A stretch of 64,000 bases of DNA from Salipiger pentaromativorans (GTDB lineage Bacteria > Pseudomonadota > Alphaproteobacteria > Rhodobacterales > Rhodobacteraceae): contig NZ_JAMDHK010000005.1 in assembly GCF_024721115.1 (NCBI RefSeq), positions 62,001 through 126,000 on the forward strand. Direction: 5' to 3'. Shown one piece after another: positions 44,082 to 52,922 of the stretch. Made by a program: the position numbers and the translations under genes. Numbering within the stretch: position 1 is the stretch's first letter; each line of letters begins with the position of its first letter. The notes below the pieces were generated by a model. The model was not told the DNA's origin. It ran no database searches and saw only the letters and a list, made by a program, of their open reading frames with translations.

Positions 44082-46589
44082 ATGATGAACCTCACCGAAT
44101 ATCGCCGTACCGCTACCCGCCTCGCGGATTTCCTGCCCTGGGCCGCGCTGGTTGGCTCGGGCGTCGTGCTGAACAAGGACGGCAGTTTCCAGAGGACTGC
44201 GAAGTTTCGCGGGCCGGATCTGGATTCCGCTGTTGCCGCCGAACTGGTCGCGGTCGCCGGGCGTATCAACAACGCCGTGCGCCGCCTCGGCTCCGGCTGG
44301 TCGATCTTTGTTGAGGCACAACGAAGCGAAGCCGCGACCTATCCCGGCAGCCAATTTCCTGATCCGGCCTCCGCTCTTCTCGATGCCGAGCGCAAAGCTG
44401 CCTTCGAGGAAGCGGGCACGCATTTCGTGTCAGGCTACTTCCTGACCTTCCTCTGGCTGCCACCCGCCGAAGATGCGGCTCGCGCCGAGACCTGGCTCTA
44501 CGAGGGCCGTGAGCAATCCGGCGTCAATCCATGGGAGCTGATGCGCGGCTTCATCGACCGCACCGACCGCGTGCTGGCGCTGCTCGACGGCTTCATGCCC
44601 GAATGCCACTGGATCGATGACGCGGGCACGCTGACCTATCTCCATTCCACGATTTCCACGAACCGCCATCGTGTTCGCGTGCCCGAAGTGCCCATGCACC
44701 TCGATGCGCTGCTGGCCGATCAGCCGCTGACTGGCGGGTTGGAACCGCGCCTTGGTGACAAGCATCTGCGCGTCCTGACCATTATCGGCTTTCCGACAGC
44801 GACCACGCCCGGCCTGCTCGACGAGATGAACCGGCTCGCGTTCCCGTATCGCTGGTCCACCCGCGCCATCCTGATGGACAAGACGGACGCGACGAAACTC
44901 CTCACCAAAATCCGCCGTCAATGGTTCGCCAAGAGAAAATCCATCGCCGCGATCCTCAAGGAGGTGATGACCAACGAGCAATCGGCGCTGGTGGACACCG
45001 ATGCGTCCAACAAGGCGCTCGATGCCGACATGGCCTTGCAGGAACTGGGCGCTGACGTCGCCGGCATGGCCTATGTCACAGCAACCGTCACCGTCTGGGA
45101 CGCCGACCCCCGTATCGCCGACGAGAAGCTGCGTCTGGTCGAGAAGATCATTCAGGGCCGTGACTTCACGGCCATGCCGGAAACTGTCAATGCCGTCGAT
45201 GCCTGGCTAGGCTCGATCCCCGGACATGCCTACGCCAATGTCCGGCAGCCGCCGATCTCGACGCTCAACCTCGCCCACATGATCCCTCTATCGGCCGTGT
45301 GGGCGGGGCCGGAACGGAACGAACATCTCGGAGCGCCCCCCTTGCTGTACGGCAAGACCGAAGGTTCGACTCCGTTCCGGCTTTCCCTTCATGTCGGCGA
45401 CGTGGGCCATACCCTCGTCGTCGGCCCGACCGGCGCGGGCAAGTCCGTGCTGCTGGCGCTGATGGCGCTGCAATTTCGCCGCTATGATCGCAGCCAGATT
45501 TTCGCTTTCGATTTCGGGGGATCGATCCGGGCATCCGCGCTCGCCATGGGTGGCGACTGGCATGATCTCGGCGGTGGATTGACCGAGGGATCGGAGGTTT
45601 CCGTTTCCCTGCAACCGCTGGCGCGGATCGATGATGCCTATGAACGGTCATGGGCCGCTGACTGGATCGCCGCGATCCTGATGCGTGAAGGCATGATCAT
45701 CACGCCGGAGGTGAAGGAGCACATCTGGACGGCGCTGACATCGCTGGCATCCGCCCCGGCGGGGGAACGGACCATCACCGGCCTTGCCGTGCTGCTGCAA
45801 TCCAACGATCTGAAACAGGCGTTGCGCCCTTACTGCATTGGCGGCGCCTATGGCCGGTTGCTCGACGCCGAGGCCGAACATCTCGGATCAGCCGATGTAC
45901 AGGCCTTCGAGATCGAGGGGCTGGTCGGCACTGGGGCTGCGCCTGCCGTCCTGTCCTATCTGTTTCATCGGATCGGCGACCGGCTCGACGGTCGGCCAAC
46001 CCTGCTCATCATCGACGAAGGCTGGCTGGCGCTCGATGACGAGGGGTTCGCCAACCAGCTGCGCGAATGGCTGAAGACACTCAGGAAGAAGAACGCTTCC
46101 GTCATCTTCGCCACGCAATCGCTCTCGGACATTGACGGCAGCAATATCGCGCCCGCCATCATCGAAAGCTGCCCGACGCGGCTGCTTCTCCCGAATGAAC
46201 GCGCCATCGAGCCGCAGATCACGGCAATCTACCGCCGCTTCGGCCTCAATGACCGGCAAATCGAGATCCTCGCGCGGGCCACGCCAAAGCGGGACTATTA
46301 CTGCCAATCGCGGCGCGGCAATCGCCTGTTCGAGCTTGGCCTCAGCGAAGTCGGCCTCGCGCTCTGCGCCGCATCATCCAAATCCGATCAGACCCGTATC
46401 GCCGAACTCGTCGCCGAGCATGGGCAGGACGGTTTTCTCGCGGCCTGGCTGCGCCATCGCGGCGTCGAATGGGCCGTCGATCTGATCCCGAACCTCACAA
46501 ATCTTGTCGAACGGACAGAGCCCGCTCGGCCGGTCGCGCCAGACCAAATCCATCCAGATGACAGCCAAGAAAAGGAGACCCTGCCATGA
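44082..46589 (+). CDS. trbE: TrbE, VirB4-like ATPase
   Basis: 835 residues. N-terminal CagE/TrbE/VirB domain, Walker A VVGPTGAGKSVLLALMALQF near 450, Walker B LIIDEGWLALDD near 642 and ATQSLSDIDGSNIAPAIIES. Powers pilus assembly and substrate transfer. ATG at 44082 follows trbD by 10 bp; the tandem ATGATG leaves a one-codon choice. Overlaps trbJ by four bases. Confidence 0.93.
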   Translation: MMNLTEYRRTATRLADFLPWAALVGSGVVLNKDGSFQRTAKFRGPDLDSAVAAELVAVAGRINNAVRRLGSGWSIFVEAQRSEAATYPGSQFPDPASALLDAERKAAFEEAGTHFVSGYFLTFLWLPPAEDAARAETWLYEGREQSGVNPWELMRGFIDRTDRVLALLDGFMPECHWIDDAGTLTYLHSTISTNRHRVRVPEVPMHLDALLADQPLTGGLEPRLGDKHLRVLTIIGFPTATTPGLLDEMNRLAFPYRWSTRAILMDKTDATKLLTKIRRQWFAKRKSIAAILKEVMTNEQSALVDTDASNKALDADMALQELGADVAGMAYVTATVTVWDADPRIADEKLRLVEKIIQGRDFTAMPETVNAVDAWLGSIPGHAYANVRQPPISTLNLAHMIPLSAVWAGPERNEHLGAPPLLYGKTEGSTPFRLSLHVGDVGHTLVVGPTGAGKSVLLALMALQFRRYDRSQIFAFDFGGSIRASALAMGGDWHDLGGGLTEGSEVSVSLQPLARIDDAYERSWAADWIAAILMREGMIITPEVKEHIWTALTSLASAPAGERTITGLAVLLQSNDLKQALRPYCIGGAYGRLLDAEAEHLGSADVQAFEIEGLVGTGAAPAVLSYLFHRIGDRLDGRPTLLIIDEGWLALDDEGFANQLREWLKTLRKKNASVIFATQSLSDIDGSNIAPAIIESCPTRLLLPNERAIEPQITAIYRRFGLNDRQIEILARATPKRDYYCQSRRGNRLFELGLSEVGLALCAASSKSDQTRIAELVAEHGQDGFLAAWLRHRGVEWAVDLIPNLTNLVERTEPARPVAPDQIHPDDSQEKETLP

Positions 46590-47368
46590 TCCGTATCCCC
46601 GTTTCCCGATATGTCAGTGCATCCGTGCTGGCGCTGACGCTCGCCATGCCTGTTGCACTGTCGCCCATGCTGGCAAGCCCCGCTCACGCTTTTGGCTTCG
46701 GCCGCATCGTCTATGATCCGACCAACTATGCGCAGAACCTTCTGACTGCCGCACGTACGCTGGAGCAGATCAACCACCAGATCACCTCGCTTCAGAATGA
46801 AGCGCAGATGCTCATCAATCAGGCGAAGAATCTCGCCAGTCTGCCATATTCCTCGCTCCAGACTTTGCAGCAGAATGTCCAGCGCACGCAGCAGCTTCTG
46901 GCCCAGGCGCAGAACATTGCCTTCGACGTGCAGAACGTCGATCAAATGTTCCAACAGAAATACGGCAAGGTTTCGCTGTCCGCGACCGACGCCCAGCTCG
47001 TCGCCGATGCGCGGTCCCGCTGGCAGAATACGGTCGGCGGTTTGCAGGACGCCATGCGCGTGCAGGCTGGTGTCGTCGGAAATATCGACACCAACCGCGC
47101 TGAAATGTCCGCCCTTGTCGGGCAGAGCCAGAACGCGACCGGCGCGTTACAGGCGACACAGGCGGGCAATCAGCTTCTCGCGCTCCAGTCGCAGCAGCTT
47201 TCCGACCTGATCGCGCTGATGTCCGCCAATGGTCGCTCCGAAGCCCTGATCGAAGCCGAGCGTGCCACCGCCGCCGAACAAGGCCGCATCCAGCGCGAGC
47301 GCTTTCTGACGCCGGGATCGGGCTATCAGCCCGGCAATGCCCGGATGTTCGGCAACGGCAACAACTGA
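46586..47368 (+). CDS. trbJ: TrbJ, VirB5-like periplasmic protein
   Basis: 260 residues. Signal peptide ending ASPAHA; the mature part starts FGFGRIVYDPTNYAQNLLTA and has Gln-rich coiled coils (INHQITSLQNEAQMLINQAK). Minor pilus component of the P-type channel. Confidence 0.9.
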   Translation: MIRIPVSRYVSASVLALTLAMPVALSPMLASPAHAFGFGRIVYDPTNYAQNLLTAARTLEQINHQITSLQNEAQMLINQAKNLASLPYSSLQTLQQNVQRTQQLLAQAQNIAFDVQNVDQMFQQKYGKVSLSATDAQLVADARSRWQNTVGGLQDAMRVQAGVVGNIDTNRAEMSALVGQSQNATGALQATQAGNQLLALQSQQLSDLIALMSANGRSEALIEAERATAAEQGRIQRERFLTPGSGYQPGNARMFGNGNN

Positions 47369-47388
47369 CCGGACAAGAGGGGCGCGAC

Positions 47389-47676
47389 ATGGACGGCAAG
47401 ATGCTGGCCCGGCTGGGCGCGATCATATTCGTGGCCATCGCCATCACCGCGACGGTGATCGAAATGACACGCGAGGACGAACCAGCACAGCCCCGCGCGG
47501 CGCCGGCGCTTCAGGCGCCTGCCGATCCGCTGCGCCAGAGCCTGCGCCACTGCCAGCAGTTAGGCGAGGCCGCCGTGAACGATCCCGGCTGCCTCGCCAC
47601 CTGGGCCGAGAGCCGCGACCGGTTCCTCGGCCGGACGCCGGTGCCCGCCGCCCCGCATCAGAACGGGGGACAGTGA
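47389..47676 (+). CDS. trbK: TrbK-like entry exclusion protein
   Basis: 95 residues. One N-terminal membrane segment (LGAIIFVAIAITATVIEM), then a periplasmic part with two Cys (RHCQQLGEAAVNDPGCLATW), typical of the alternative TrbK family in this ICE group. It blocks entry of a second, related element. Located between trbJ and trbL as expected. Confidence 0.8.
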   Translation: MDGKMLARLGAIIFVAIAITATVIEMTREDEPAQPRAAPALQAPADPLRQSLRHCQQLGEAAVNDPGCLATWAESRDRFLGRTPVPAAPHQNGGQ

Positions 47677-47679
47677 ACC

Positions 47680-49041
47680 ATGGGCGGCACCGGCGTCATC
47701 GACAACTTTCTGGGTGTTTTCACCAGTTACATCGACAGCGGCTTCGGCCTGCTTGGCGGCGAGGTCGCCTTCATCGCCACCACGCTAATCGTCATCGACG
47801 TGACGCTGGCCGCACTCTTCTGGTCCTGGGGTGCGGATGACGACATCATCGCCCGGCTGGTCAAGAAGACGCTCTTCGTCGGGGTCTTCGCATACCTGAT
47901 CGGCAACTGGAACAATCTCGCCCAGATCATCTTCGACAGCTTCGCCGGTCTTGGCCTGAAAGGTTCGGGCACCAGCTTTTCCGCCGCCGATCTGCTGCGG
48001 CCCGGCAAGGTGGCGCAGACTGGCCTCGATGCCGGTCGCCCGCTGCTCGAATCCATCTCGGACATGATGGGCTATTGGTCGTTCTTCGAGAACTTCATCC
48101 AGATCGCCTGCCTGATGTTCGCCTGGGCGCTGGTACTGCTGGCCTTCTTCATTCTCGCCGTGCAGCTCTTTGTCACGCTGATCGAGTTCAAGCTGACAAC
48201 GCTGGCGGGCTTTGTCCTCATTCCCTTCGGCCTCTTCGGCAAGACCGCCTTCATGGCCGAGCGCGTTCTTGGCAATGTCGTTTCCTCCGGCATCAAGGTG
48301 CTGGTCCTGGCCGTCATCATCGGCATCGGATCAACCCTATTTAGCCAATTCACGGCAGGCTTCGGCGGCGTGACGCCGACCATCGACGACGCCATGGCGA
48401 TCGTGCTTGCGGCCCTTTCCCTTCTCGGCCTCGGCATCTTCGGTCCCGGCATCGCTTCCGGTCTGGTTTCTGGCGGCCCGCAGCTTGGCGCAGGTGCAGC
48501 AGTTGGAACCGGTCTCGCCGCTGGCGGCATGATGCTTGCTGGCGGCGCTGCCGCTGGCATGGCCGCGAAGGGAGGGGCAGCGGCGCTGTCGGGTGGATCT
48601 GCTGCCGTCCGTGGCGGTGCTGCTGCCGCAGGGGCGGCGAGCGCCGCCTATAGTGTCGGATCGCTCGGCCAGTCAGGGGCTGCCGGTGTTGCCTCCGGCC
48701 TCGGCGGTGTTGCCCGCGCGGCAGGCTCCGCCGCCGCATCGCCCCTGAAACGGACGGCCTCGAAAGCAGCGGAAAACGTCAAATCCAGCTTCTCCGATGG
48801 CGCGCGCGCCGGGCTCGGCGTCACCGGTGGATCGTCCTCGCAGGGAACCATTGGTGGTGCGAGCGTGGCCGGTGCCGCACCCGCCTCCGCACCGGCGGGT
48901 GGACCGCCTGCATGGGCGCAGCAGATGCACCGCCGCCAGGCGCTCAATCACGGCACGACCATGGCCGCCCATGCCGTCCGCTCCGGTGACAGCCACGGCG
49001 GCGGCTCTTCCGTCAACATTTCCGAAAGTGACCGCTCATGA
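47680..49041 (+). CDS. trbL: TrbL, VirB6-like channel protein
   Basis: 453 residues, polytopic inner-membrane protein: about six hydrophobic segments up to residue 280 (for example TLIVIDVTLAALFWSW and ACLMFAWALVLLAFFILAVQ). From about 260 the chain is Gly/Ala-rich and low complexity, a usual TrbL feature. Overlaps trbF by four bases. Confidence 0.92.
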   Translation: MGGTGVIDNFLGVFTSYIDSGFGLLGGEVAFIATTLIVIDVTLAALFWSWGADDDIIARLVKKTLFVGVFAYLIGNWNNLAQIIFDSFAGLGLKGSGTSFSAADLLRPGKVAQTGLDAGRPLLESISDMMGYWSFFENFIQIACLMFAWALVLLAFFILAVQLFVTLIEFKLTTLAGFVLIPFGLFGKTAFMAERVLGNVVSSGIKVLVLAVIIGIGSTLFSQFTAGFGGVTPTIDDAMAIVLAALSLLGLGIFGPGIASGLVSGGPQLGAGAAVGTGLAAGGMMLAGGAAAGMAAKGGAAALSGGSAAVRGGAAAAGAASAAYSVGSLGQSGAAGVASGLGGVARAAGSAAASPLKRTASKAAENVKSSFSDGARAGLGVTGGSSSQGTIGGASVAGAAPASAPAGGPPAWAQQMHRRQALNHGTTMAAHAVRSGDSHGGGSSVNISESDRS

Positions 49042-49727
49042 ACATCATCAGACGTCCAGCGACCCATTACGGCAAATCGCCCGAACCCGAGACGCCTTAC
49101 CAGAAAGCCGCGCAAGTATGGGACGAGCGTATTGGCACGGCTCGCGCGCAGGCCAAGAACTGGCGCTATATGGCCTTCGGCTCGCTGATCCTCTCGGCGG
49201 GCTTCGCTGCCGCGCTCGTTCTGCAATCGGCGCGAGGGACCGTCGTGCCCTGGGTGGTGCAGGTCGATAATCTCGGCCAGGCCCAGACCGTCGCCTCAGC
49301 CACGGCCGATTACCGTCCGACCGATCCGCAGATCGCCTTCCATCTTGGCCGCTTCATCGAGCAGACGCGCTCGATCCCGGCGGACGCCATCATCGTGCGC
49401 CAGAACTGGCTGCGCGCCTATGAGTTCACCACGGATAGGGGAGCGGCCGCGCTCAACGACTATGCCCGCGCCAACGATCCGTTCACCCGTGTCGGCCGCC
49501 AGCAGATCGCAGTCGAGGTTTCCAGCGTCATACGCGCCTCGAACGACAGCTTCCGCGTTGCCTGGACCGAGCGTCACTATGAGAACGGGCAGCTTTCCAG
49601 GACCGAGCGCTGGACCGCGATCCTGACCATCGTGATCCAGACGCCGCGCGATGCCGAGCGTCTGCGCGCCAATCCGCTCGGCATCTACGTCAATGCAATT
49701 TCATGGTCGCGGGAGATGAGCCAATGA
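49038..49727 (+). CDS. trbF: TrbF, VirB8-like protein
   Basis: 229 residues. A short cytoplasmic tail, one membrane segment (FGSLILSAGFAAALVLQSAR) and a periplasmic NTF2-like domain (WVVQVDNLGQAQTVASATAD, FIEQTRSIPADAIIVRQNWL). Scaffold of the inner-membrane complex. Overlaps trbG. Confidence 0.92.
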   Translation: MNIIRRPATHYGKSPEPETPYQKAAQVWDERIGTARAQAKNWRYMAFGSLILSAGFAAALVLQSARGTVVPWVVQVDNLGQAQTVASATADYRPTDPQIAFHLGRFIEQTRSIPADAIIVRQNWLRAYEFTTDRGAAALNDYARANDPFTRVGRQQIAVEVSSVIRASNDSFRVAWTERHYENGQLSRTERWTAILTIVIQTPRDAERLRANPLGIYVNAISWSREMSQ

Positions 49728-50737
49728 CCATCGCGTTTCCCCGCAATTCCGCCTTGCCGGTTTTCCGTAAGCCCGCCCTCGCGGCTTTGATGCTCTCGGC
49801 CACCATGCTGGCAGGCTGCGCCACCAACAAGACGCCGCAGTTCAGCTATGATGCCAATGTTCCGGCTCTACCGACCGTGCAGGCCACCGTTACGGATGAT
49901 CGGCCCCGACCGCTTCACACGCCGCCAGCCTGGACGGTTGCGCGTGGTGGGACCGCAGCGGGAACACCGGCAGGCCGGGTCGAGAACGCCAATGCCGCCG
50001 CCCGCGTCGAACCGCGCCGCGAGGGTTACTATAACGCCATCCAGATCTATCCCTGGTCGGAAGGCGCGCTCTATCAGGTCTATGCAGCACCAGGACAGAT
50101 CACCAATATCGCGCTGGAGCCGGGCGAAAGCCTGACCGGCGCGGGACCGATCGCGGCGGGAGACACCGCTCGCTGGATCATTGGCGATACCGAGAGCGGG
50201 AGCGGTACGTCGCGCCGGGTCCATATTCTCGTCAAACCATCCCGATCCGACATCTCAACCAATCTCGTGGTGACGACCGATCGACGCACCTATATGATCG
50301 AGCTGCGCGCCCGCGAGGCGCTCTATATGCCGTCCGTATCTTGGTCTTATCCGGCGCTGCCTGCCGGTCAGCGCCAGACCGTTCCCGCAGCACCCATCAT
50401 CCCGGTCGAGGCGGCACGCAACTATCGTTACGGCCTGACCGGAGATACGCCGCCATGGCGGCCGATTTCCGTCTTCGACGATGGCCGCCGTGTCTATGTC
50501 GTTTTCCCGCGCGGCATCGTGCAGGGAGAGATGCCGCCGATCTTCGTCATCGGTTCCAAGGGCGAGACCCAGATCGTCAATTCCCGTGTTCACCAGAACA
50601 TCTTGATCGTCGATCGGCTGTTCGGAGCGGCTGAGCTGCGTCTTGGTAGCGGCAAGCAGCAGCAGACGGTCAGGATCGTTCGCATCGAGCAAAGGCAAGC
50701 TGCCCAGCCCGCCAAAACCGGGGAGCAACCGTCATGA
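49724..50737 (+). CDS. trbG: TrbG, VirB9-like protein
   Basis: 337 residues. A lipobox LAGC with Cys32 suggests processing as a lipoprotein. The VirB9/CagX domain includes YNAIQIYPWSEGALYQVYAA, TNLVVTTDRRTYMIELRARE and RVYVVFPRGI. Periplasmic part of the outer-membrane core complex. Overlaps trbI by four bases. Confidence 0.92.
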   Translation: MTIAFPRNSALPVFRKPALAALMLSATMLAGCATNKTPQFSYDANVPALPTVQATVTDDRPRPLHTPPAWTVARGGTAAGTPAGRVENANAAARVEPRREGYYNAIQIYPWSEGALYQVYAAPGQITNIALEPGESLTGAGPIAAGDTARWIIGDTESGSGTSRRVHILVKPSRSDISTNLVVTTDRRTYMIELRAREALYMPSVSWSYPALPAGQRQTVPAAPIIPVEAARNYRYGLTGDTPPWRPISVFDDGRRVYVVFPRGIVQGEMPPIFVIGSKGETQIVNSRVHQNILIVDRLFGAAELRLGSGKQQQTVRIVRIEQRQAAQPAKTGEQPS

Positions 50738-51867
50738 GTGAAGAGGCCACCACCAACCCAACGCCGATGCGTCTGCGTGCCGAGCCGCCGCGCGTCACGC
50801 GCCTGTCGCGCAAGATGCTGGCCGGTGCCGGGGCTGTTGCGCTCCTCGGTATCGGCGGGGCGCTGATCTATGCGCTCCAGACGCGCGACATGAGCGGAAA
50901 CGGTGAAGAACTCTATTCGACCGAGAATCGCGCCACGGCAGATGGACTGGCGGGTCTGCCGAAGGATTATACCGGGCCGGTCCTGGGGCCGGCATTGCCG
51001 GGCGATCTCGGTGGCCCGATCCTGGATGCCCAGAACCGGGGTCAGCCCGTCACGCCGCCCGCCATGGCGACGCCTGCCCGCGATCCTGCCGAAGAGCGCC
51101 GGCTTGCCGAAGAAGAAGCTGCGCGTCTCAGTACAGTGTTCTTCCAGTCCGGGCCAAGAGTGGCGACGACGCCTGGCTCCAATATGCCGGGCCTTGCTGG
51201 CCTTGACCTTGGTGGCCAGCCCGCAACACAGGACCGCCACACGGCATTTCTGAATGGGCCGGTGGAACGGCAGACCGTTGCCATGGATCGGATCATGGCG
51301 CCAGCCTCGCCCTACATCCTTCAGGCAGGGGCCGTAATCCCGGCGGCGATGATTACCGGTATCCGCTCGGACCTTCCCGGCCAGATCACCGCGCAGGTCA
51401 CGGAAAATGTCTATGACAGCCCGACCGGCAGCCTGCTGCTAATCCCGCAGGGAACGCGCATCATCGGTCAGTATGACGCCGGTGTGCAGTTCGGTCAGCG
51501 CCGCGTGCTGCTGGTCTGGAACCGCCTGATCCTGCCCAACGGCCGCTCTATCGTGCTGGAGCGCCAGCCCGGTGCGGACGCTTCCGGCTATGCCGGGCTG
51601 GAAGATGGCGTTGATTACCACTGGTGGGATCTCATGAAGGCGGCGGGGCTGTCCACGCTGCTCGGCATCGGCACGGAACTGGCGACCGACGACGAGGATC
51701 GTCTGATCCGGGCCATCCGCGACGGAGCGCAGGATACCATCAATCAGGCAGGACAACAGATCGTCCAGCGCCAGTTGCAGGTCGCGCCGACCCTGACGAT
51801 CCGGCCGGGCTACCCGGTCAGGGTCATCGTTACCCGCGATCTCGTACTCGAACCTTATAGGAACTGA
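50734..51867 (+). CDS. trbI: TrbI, VirB10-like protein
   Basis: 377 residues. One N-terminal membrane helix (MLAGAGAVALLGIGGALIYA), a Pro/Ala-rich linker, then the VirB10 domain with LQAGAVIPAAMITGIRSDLP, SLLLIPQGTRIIGQYDAGVQ and RVLLVWNRLILPNGRSIVLE. Energy sensor spanning both membranes. Last structural channel gene. Confidence 0.93.
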   Translation: MSEEATTNPTPMRLRAEPPRVTRLSRKMLAGAGAVALLGIGGALIYALQTRDMSGNGEELYSTENRATADGLAGLPKDYTGPVLGPALPGDLGGPILDAQNRGQPVTPPAMATPARDPAEERRLAEEEAARLSTVFFQSGPRVATTPGSNMPGLAGLDLGGQPATQDRHTAFLNGPVERQTVAMDRIMAPASPYILQAGAVIPAAMITGIRSDLPGQITAQVTENVYDSPTGSLLLIPQGTRIIGQYDAGVQFGQRRVLLVWNRLILPNGRSIVLERQPGADASGYAGLEDGVDYHWWDLMKAAGLSTLLGIGTELATDDEDRLIRAIRDGAQDTINQAGQQIVQRQLQVAPTLTIRPGYPVRVIVTRDLVLEPYRN

Positions 51868-51869
51868 CC

Positions 51870-52091
51870 ATGACGAAGCTGAAGCTCGGGCCTCTCATCG
51901 AAGACAAACCCGTGAAGGTGGCGGTGGAACTGCCGGGGCCGCTGCACCGCGATCTTGCCGCCTATGCCGAAGTGCTGGCTCGCGAAACCGGCCAGCCCGC
52001 TGCCGATCCTGTCAGGCTGATTGTGCCGATGCTGGAGCGGTTCATTGCGACAGATCGGGGCTTTGCCAGCGCCCGAAGATCTCGCTCATGA
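51870..52091 (+). CDS. DUF2274 protein
   Basis: 73 residues, 2 bp after trbI. KLKLGPLIEDKPVKVAVELP, LHRDLAAYAEVLARETGQ and RLIVPMLERFIATDRGF are the DUF2274 pattern, probably an RHH-like DNA-binding fold. Always the last gene of trb operons in this ICE family. The end overlaps the convergent TetR gene by 6 bp. Confidence 0.85.
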   Translation: MTKLKLGPLIEDKPVKVAVELPGPLHRDLAAYAEVLARETGQPAADPVRLIVPMLERFIATDRGFASARRSRS

Positions 52092-52715
52092 GGTGCCGCG
52101 CGTGCCATTGCGCGTCGCGGCGATGATTTCCATCAACGTATCGACGGCCTCTCGTGTCGCGTCCCATTTGGCGGGCTGATCCATTTCCCGGTTCTGAAGG
52201 GTGAGGCTTACCGCACCATGTACCGTTGACCAGAACATGAAGCTGTAGCGACTCAGATCCATGCCGCGCAAAAAACCTTCCTCCTGAGAGCAGCGAAGCC
52301 CCGTCAGAAACAGATTGAATATCTGGCTCCCGGTTTCGCTCGACCACGGGTCATCGCTGACCCCGAGCTTCGGCGGCGGTGTGAACATCAGCCGATATAG
52401 CGTGGGGTTTTCCAGGGCAAAGCGGACATAGGCATAGCTGCCATCACGCAAATAGCCGAATGGATTGCCGCGCATCTGTTCGAAGATGGCCAGCTTTTCC
52501 CTGTATAGCCGGTTGAACCCTTCTTCCCGAACGGCGCGCAGCAAGGCGCTTTTGTTGCGGAAATGGCCGTAAAGCGCTGGTGCTGTGCAACCGATGGCAT
52601 GCGCGACCGCAGTCAACGGTACGTCGAGGTCGCCACGCTCTGACAGCAGCCGGATCGTTTCGTCGATCGCACGACGAGCAATATCAAGTTCTTGCTCTTT
52701 CCGGGGACGGGCCAT
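52086..52715 (-). CDS. TetR/AcrR family regulator
   Basis: 209 residues. The N-terminal HTH is ARRAIDETIRLLSERGDLDV, then PLTAVAHAIGCTAPALYGHF; the C-terminal ligand domain has ENPTLYRLMFTPPPKLG as in TetR_C_13-type proteins. Two operator-like sequences lie before it. In related elements such a TetR gene controls a neighbouring efflux operon, but here only a short remnant of a target gene remains. Confidence 0.88.
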   Translation of the reverse strand: MARPRKEQELDIARRAIDETIRLLSERGDLDVPLTAVAHAIGCTAPALYGHFRNKSALLRAVREEGFNRLYREKLAIFEQMRGNPFGYLRDGSYAYVRFALENPTLYRLMFTPPPKLGVSDDPWSSETGSQIFNLFLTGLRCSQEEGFLRGMDLSRYSFMFWSTVHGAVSLTLQNREMDQPAKWDATREAVDTLMEIIAATRNGTRGTS

Positions 52716-52746
52716 TCCGATGCCTGTTGCAACTTGTCGTGAAAAC

Positions 52747-52818
52747 TAAACGACATTTACTTTTTTCGTTGACGGGACGGAAGTCAAGAAGCAGCATTCG
52801 GTAACTGAACGTCGTTTA
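52747..52818. promoter_or_regulatory. Paired TetR operators
   Basis: TAAACGACATTTA (52747-52759) and, inverted, TGAACGTCGTTTA (52806-52818) are two copies of one pseudo-palindrome. The first is close to the tetR start and the second lies before a rightward start codon at 52842, so one regulator can control both directions. Confidence 0.65.
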
Positions 52819-52841
52819 GTTTGAGGATGTGCGGAGAGCTG

Positions 52842-52916
52842 ATGAACGCACACAGATCGATTTTCGCGTTGATGATGGCGGGGTGCCCGTCAGAAGCCGA
52901 ACGCTGTTTCGGATGA
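52842..52916 (+). pseudogene. 24-codon stub of a lost TetR-controlled gene
   Basis: ATG at 52842 with GGAG 5 nt upstream opens MNAHRSIFALMMAGC, like the signal sequence of a periplasmic adaptor lipoprotein, then turns into unrelated sequence and stops at 52916. I read it as the start of an efflux gene cut off when the LysR-BREX cargo arrived. The identity of the lost gene is inference. Confidence 0.45.
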
Positions 52917-52922
52917 TGCACC

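Noticed and set aside
48480-48800. Gly/Ala repeats in trbL as a possible DNA repeat array
   Set aside because: This is the normal low-complexity C-terminal part of TrbL proteins and has no regular DNA period.
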